Below, in pieces: positions 60,775 through 64,000 of a stretch of 64,000 nt of DNA; positions within the stretch are counted from its first letter, which is position 1, and every line of letters starts with the position of its first letter. Origin of the DNA: Vandiemenella viatica. Taxonomy: Eukaryota; Arthropoda; Insecta; Orthoptera; Morabidae. Under the pieces are notes generated by a model. The model worked only from the letters and a program-made list of their open reading frames with translations, searched no databases and was not told the DNA's origin. A program made the translations under genes and the position numbers. The stretch covers positions 4,836,001 through 4,900,000 of the forward strand of contig JARYHS010006964.1 in NCBI GenBank assembly GCA_031002005.1, given 5' to 3'.

Positions 60775-61349
60775 CTTAGTGAAGAAGTTGAAGACTTGAT
60801 TTGTAAAATTTTCCCTTTATGCTTTTGGAGTGCATTCGAATCTTCAAATATATTGGAACAGCATGTACAAATGCACAATGGACAGTGAACAGTGTATATA
60901 TGACAGAATACATGTTTTACTAAAAAATGCTTGTTAGAAAAATTTTGCATACATAATGCACAAGAAAGCTGAAATAATGCTGACTCTTTTAACTCACTCA
61001 TTTTACAGTGGGAAATATGTGTGTGGGATGTTAACATATCTGGTAATACATCACCACATTTTTCGCAGACATGTGCTGGTGGAATTAAATAGCTGATATG
61101 TTTGAAAATATGTCTGACCATCAAGCTGATTGTGGAGAATTTCTGCAGGCACGTGGCACATGAGAATTTCATGGCCTGATAAGTGACTCAGTTTCATTGC
61201 TCCTATCTGACACTTGAACACTGTCCATAGTACAGCCGATCAAAGTGGAAGTGTTTCTTACTATTGCTTCACTTCCAGGGAATTCCACCACATTTGCAGT
61301 CTTGCCACAGTAGTGAAGTAATGCCTCTTCTTCAAATTTAAATTGTGTG
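60775..61349 (-). CDS. Atypical C2H2 zinc-finger exon (exon 3), paralogue of 20407-20949
   Basis: On the minus strand an acceptor (cacgttttttag) precedes 61349 and a donor (cactaag, gtaaag) follows 60775. The first 59 codons read TQFKFEEEALLHYCGK to SNETESLIRP and then meet a TGA. From ATG 61172, one base out of frame, it reads FSCATCLQKFSTISLMVRH, VCEKCGDVLPD, SCALCMQNFSNKHFLVKHV..H and CTCCSNIFED..LQKHKG. These are the same four spaced modules as in locus 1. Compared with locus 1 one base is missing just before the first finger. Both exons begin after a phase-2 junction and end in phase 2. The next exon, expected to hold the finger array, is not seen and could lie in the gap. Confidence 0.65.
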
Positions 61350-61540
61350 CTAAAAAACGTGAGCTTCATGTGAAAGGTGTTCAATAAACAATATATCATA
61401 TTAATAGAAGTTCAAACTTGAAAAGGATGTGGAGAGCATAAAAATGATTCAGAATCGCACAGCAACCTATGGGCATGGATGTAATTGTTCGTTGCTAGAT
61501 GGCGCTGATCATGAGAGTGCCGTAGGGGAAATAGGTTCAT

Positions 61541-62530
61541 TTGAACAGTAATTGCTGTACAAACAGCATGGAATATTATGCCAACAGGAAGCTCACAGAC
61601 GTATACTGGGTGTGTGGACTACCTGGTGACAATGCACAAGCAGCTGAACAATTGTACCGAGAGAGGTTCCCTCAGATAGTTGCATTGGTCCACCATATAT
61701 TGTCATATGTGCATCGCAGTTTGTGCGAATATGTAGTTTTACAGAGTAACAGCCATTATGAGGGCAGGCTACGAGTGATTCATAAGTCCGCCATAGAAGA
61801 AATTTTATTGGATGTTGAAAGAGGAATCCGAATTACAGCACATGTGCCAGAGGAGTGTCTTGGAATACTGTACATTATTGAAAGCTGGATCCTTATACAC
61901 ATATCATCTCAAAAGATGACACTCATCATTCCCAAAGATTATCCTGTACTTGAGTGTTTTGCCAATGGTTTCTAGAAAAATGTACCAAAATTGTTTGTTT
62001 ACTATCATATGTTTTAGTAATCAATGAAGCAACTATCATGCAAGACAGCATGTTTGATAAAAGCAATGACAATGAGAGACAAATGCACAACATTGTTTCT
62101 TAGTGAATGTTTGGCCACTAACCACTTGGTGGGGCCTTACATGTTTTCATCATGTATGACAACAGCAGATGATAGCATCTTTCTGGAATTGCTTCAGGCT
62201 GTGCCACAAAATGTGATGCAAAATATTAGGTTCCAACATGACTTTGCGCCTCCGCATTAAGGTTTGTATGATTATCAACATTTGACTGAAGAATTTGATC
62301 AACTATGGAATATCTGTAACTGATTGGCTCTCCCCTCCCTACCCCACTATCTAGATTAGGGACACTTACATCTGTTGTGTATAAAACATATGTAGATACT
62401 GAAATGGATCTGGACACAACAACGGTCTGCACTGTTGCAGATATTCAAGTAAATCCAGGTATTTTTGACAGTGTTGGACAATCCATAGTGTAGTGTTGTA
62501 CCACATGCTTCAAAAGTAATCTTCCTTATT
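61541..62530 (+). pseudogene. DUF4817/Tc-like transposase remnant, right-arm copy
   Basis: The first frame (61541-61975) has the helix-turn-helix start NAQAAEQLYRERFPQIVAL and later HKSAIEEILLDVERGIRI. The second (62024-62260) has LVGPYMFSSCMTTADDSIFL, then ELLQAVPQNVMQNIRFQHDF, ending FAPPH where DGAPAH is expected. A third stretch (to about 62500) reads TSVVYKTYVDTEMDLDTTT and ADIQVNPGIFDSVGQSIV. This is the order of motifs in the widespread insect transposases with a DUF4817 N-terminus. The first catalytic block is missing, and stops separate the frames. Confidence 0.78.
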
Positions 62531-64000
62531 GTTATGAAAAAAGTGTTTCCCCCTGACCTCAGCCTTTTATCCTATTATTTCTTGTACCTGTGTTACCATT
62601 TTCCCATATTTTCTGTCATGGGCTACTATGCAATTTTGAATTGTTTTAATGTTCTCCTCCTCCTCTTAAAGTTTTTACTACAAAAACCACAAATCTGTGC
62701 GATTATTACAATGAAAACTATTATTATTTTCTCTGACATTAATGTAAAGATCAGATGTACTACTACTGTAGTAAATAAATGAGAAATAATTGTTGATAGT
62801 AATGCCAAGTATGAATGTAAGAAATGTGAAGAAGATTTTAAGTAGTAAGGCTGATTCCACAAATACTGAGCAAAGTGTTTTGTACAAATACTTTATAAGT
62901 TGGCAAAAATCTTTGTATCAGTGTACCAGGTCTCCAGTTCTGTGGTATGGAATATGTACGTGTATAATAAAAGTATTGTGTTACTAATTTATATTGCTTG
63001 CAAAAATAGAAATAAATAAAATCTCCTATAACTATGTTACACCTTGAAGTAAAAATAGATGGACTGTACTGCCAGAATAAGAATTAACGTTTGTTAGGAT
63101 TAAATATTTTCATCATTTGTTGAAAAAGAACATATAAAAAATATTAGCAACTGAGGCTCTTAAGTTTATACACACAATGCTAAAAAAACATTTATCAAGA
63201 AAGAAATATAATATGAAATAATGCCAGGCAGTTAGACCAATTAAGTGTGATATCTATGAGAAATAGTCAGATGAGAGATACAGTAATTTAGTGATCACTA
63301 TTTGGAGTTGTGGATGAGTATAAGAAGGAATCTTGGAAGCCAAGCCCATTACTAGAACATGATGGCAAATTGAGCATTAAAAGGGAAGTAGGTAACAAAA
63401 ATAGGAACTATAGAAACCATTGGGTAGTGTGAGATGGAAGTTGTATTCTAGTATTCTGGTTTTCAAAATCAGAGGTGTTTTAGCAGACTGATTGAGATAC
63501 GTAATTACACAATATGAGGCTGTATGTGATGTGACAACAGGAGGGATTTTTTTAAATTGCTATAGAAGATTTTGGCAGAAGGTGTAGTATAACATGCTAC
63601 CATAATAATTACTCTGTGAAATGGGTAACTAAGGAAATGTTTATATAAACAGAAAGGATAGATCAAGACTAGACAAGCTTGGTGAAGGCCGTACCGTGTT
63701 CGCTTTTAATTTTGAGTTACTGTGGAAAAGAAACTGTACATATTCAGATGATTAAGGATGTTATAGAATTATAATAAACAGGGAATTAATTCACATTAGA
63801 TTATTATTTATTTGGCGAAGCTGGATGATGTGGAATGGAAATGGTGTTTCTTATTTTCTCATAGCAAAGAAAATAAAACTTTAGAAAAAACTACAATAAA
63901 TAATTAAGTAGAAATTTTCACTACGACGACAAGGTAAAATAAATAAAAATACGATAACAGTAAATAGAAGTACGAGACGTTCTGAGAAGATGTGTACATA
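61893..64000 (-). repeat. Right arm of the large inverted repeat
   Basis: The mirror of 56641-58776. It includes the second part of the transposase remnant and then about 1.4 kb of non-coding sequence identical in order to the left arm. It runs to the end of the window. Confidence 0.95.

Overview
The window looks like a 64 kb piece of an animal genome, most likely an insect. It is AT-rich and has intron-bearing C2H2 zinc-finger genes with GT-AG splice sites. It also carries tRNA-derived SINEs, mariner, piggyBac and hAT elements, several LINE families and one scaffold gap of exactly 1000 N. Nothing resembles bacterial operons, CRISPR or phage. The SINE type and the mix of elements suggest a hemimetabolous insect such as a cockroach, termite or stick insect, but that is a weak inference. 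Nearly all recognisable coding sequence is transposon-derived and broken; the host-gene content is two related zinc-finger loci.

Layout. 1-2.9 kb: no gene, one tRNA-like SINE head. 2.9-7.5 kb: a mariner split by a hAT-like element with a ZMYM-type transposase. 8.3-10.5 kb: an internally deleted piggyBac with a minisatellite in its left end and a TA-flanked MITE inside its transposase. 11.7 kb: a 180-bp hAT MITE with a perfect 8-bp target-site duplication. 13.2-17.8 kb: a tRNA-like head running into about 47 copies of a 96-bp satellite with a 192-bp higher-order core. 18.3-31 kb: zinc-finger locus 1, with a degenerate first exon, an atypical finger exon (20407-20949), a 7.1-kb intron full of mobile DNA, a classical C2H2 array (28101-29356) and a long tail of decaying fingers. 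31.7-33 kb: SINE, LINE and MITE fragments. 33.9-41 kb: two different hAT elements side by side, the second with a perfect TSD and a LINE inside. 41.7-47.7 kb: a LINE 3' end, degenerate about 145-bp repeats, and a DUF7869-like transposase gene split by a hAT. 47.7-52.1 kb: four mobile elements nested inside one another.

52.7-64 kb: zinc-finger locus 2. Exons 1 and 2 (52765-52800, 54720-54775) are on the plus strand, but the only exon 3 visible (60775-61349) is on the minus strand. It lies between two inverted arms (56641-58776 and 61893-64000) that flank the gap. The splice phases of the three exons agree. The simplest readings are an inverted duplication of the gene, an inversion between the arms, or a scaffolding error joining two haplotypes; the window cannot decide between them.

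How it fits together: two paralogous zinc-finger loci share the same exon phases and lie in a sea of transposons. Locus 1 is in advanced decay. Locus 2 keeps an intact start, but its exon 3 has a 1-base shift relative to locus 1. All alignments here were made by eye, so boundaries are approximate unless a target-site duplication is given.
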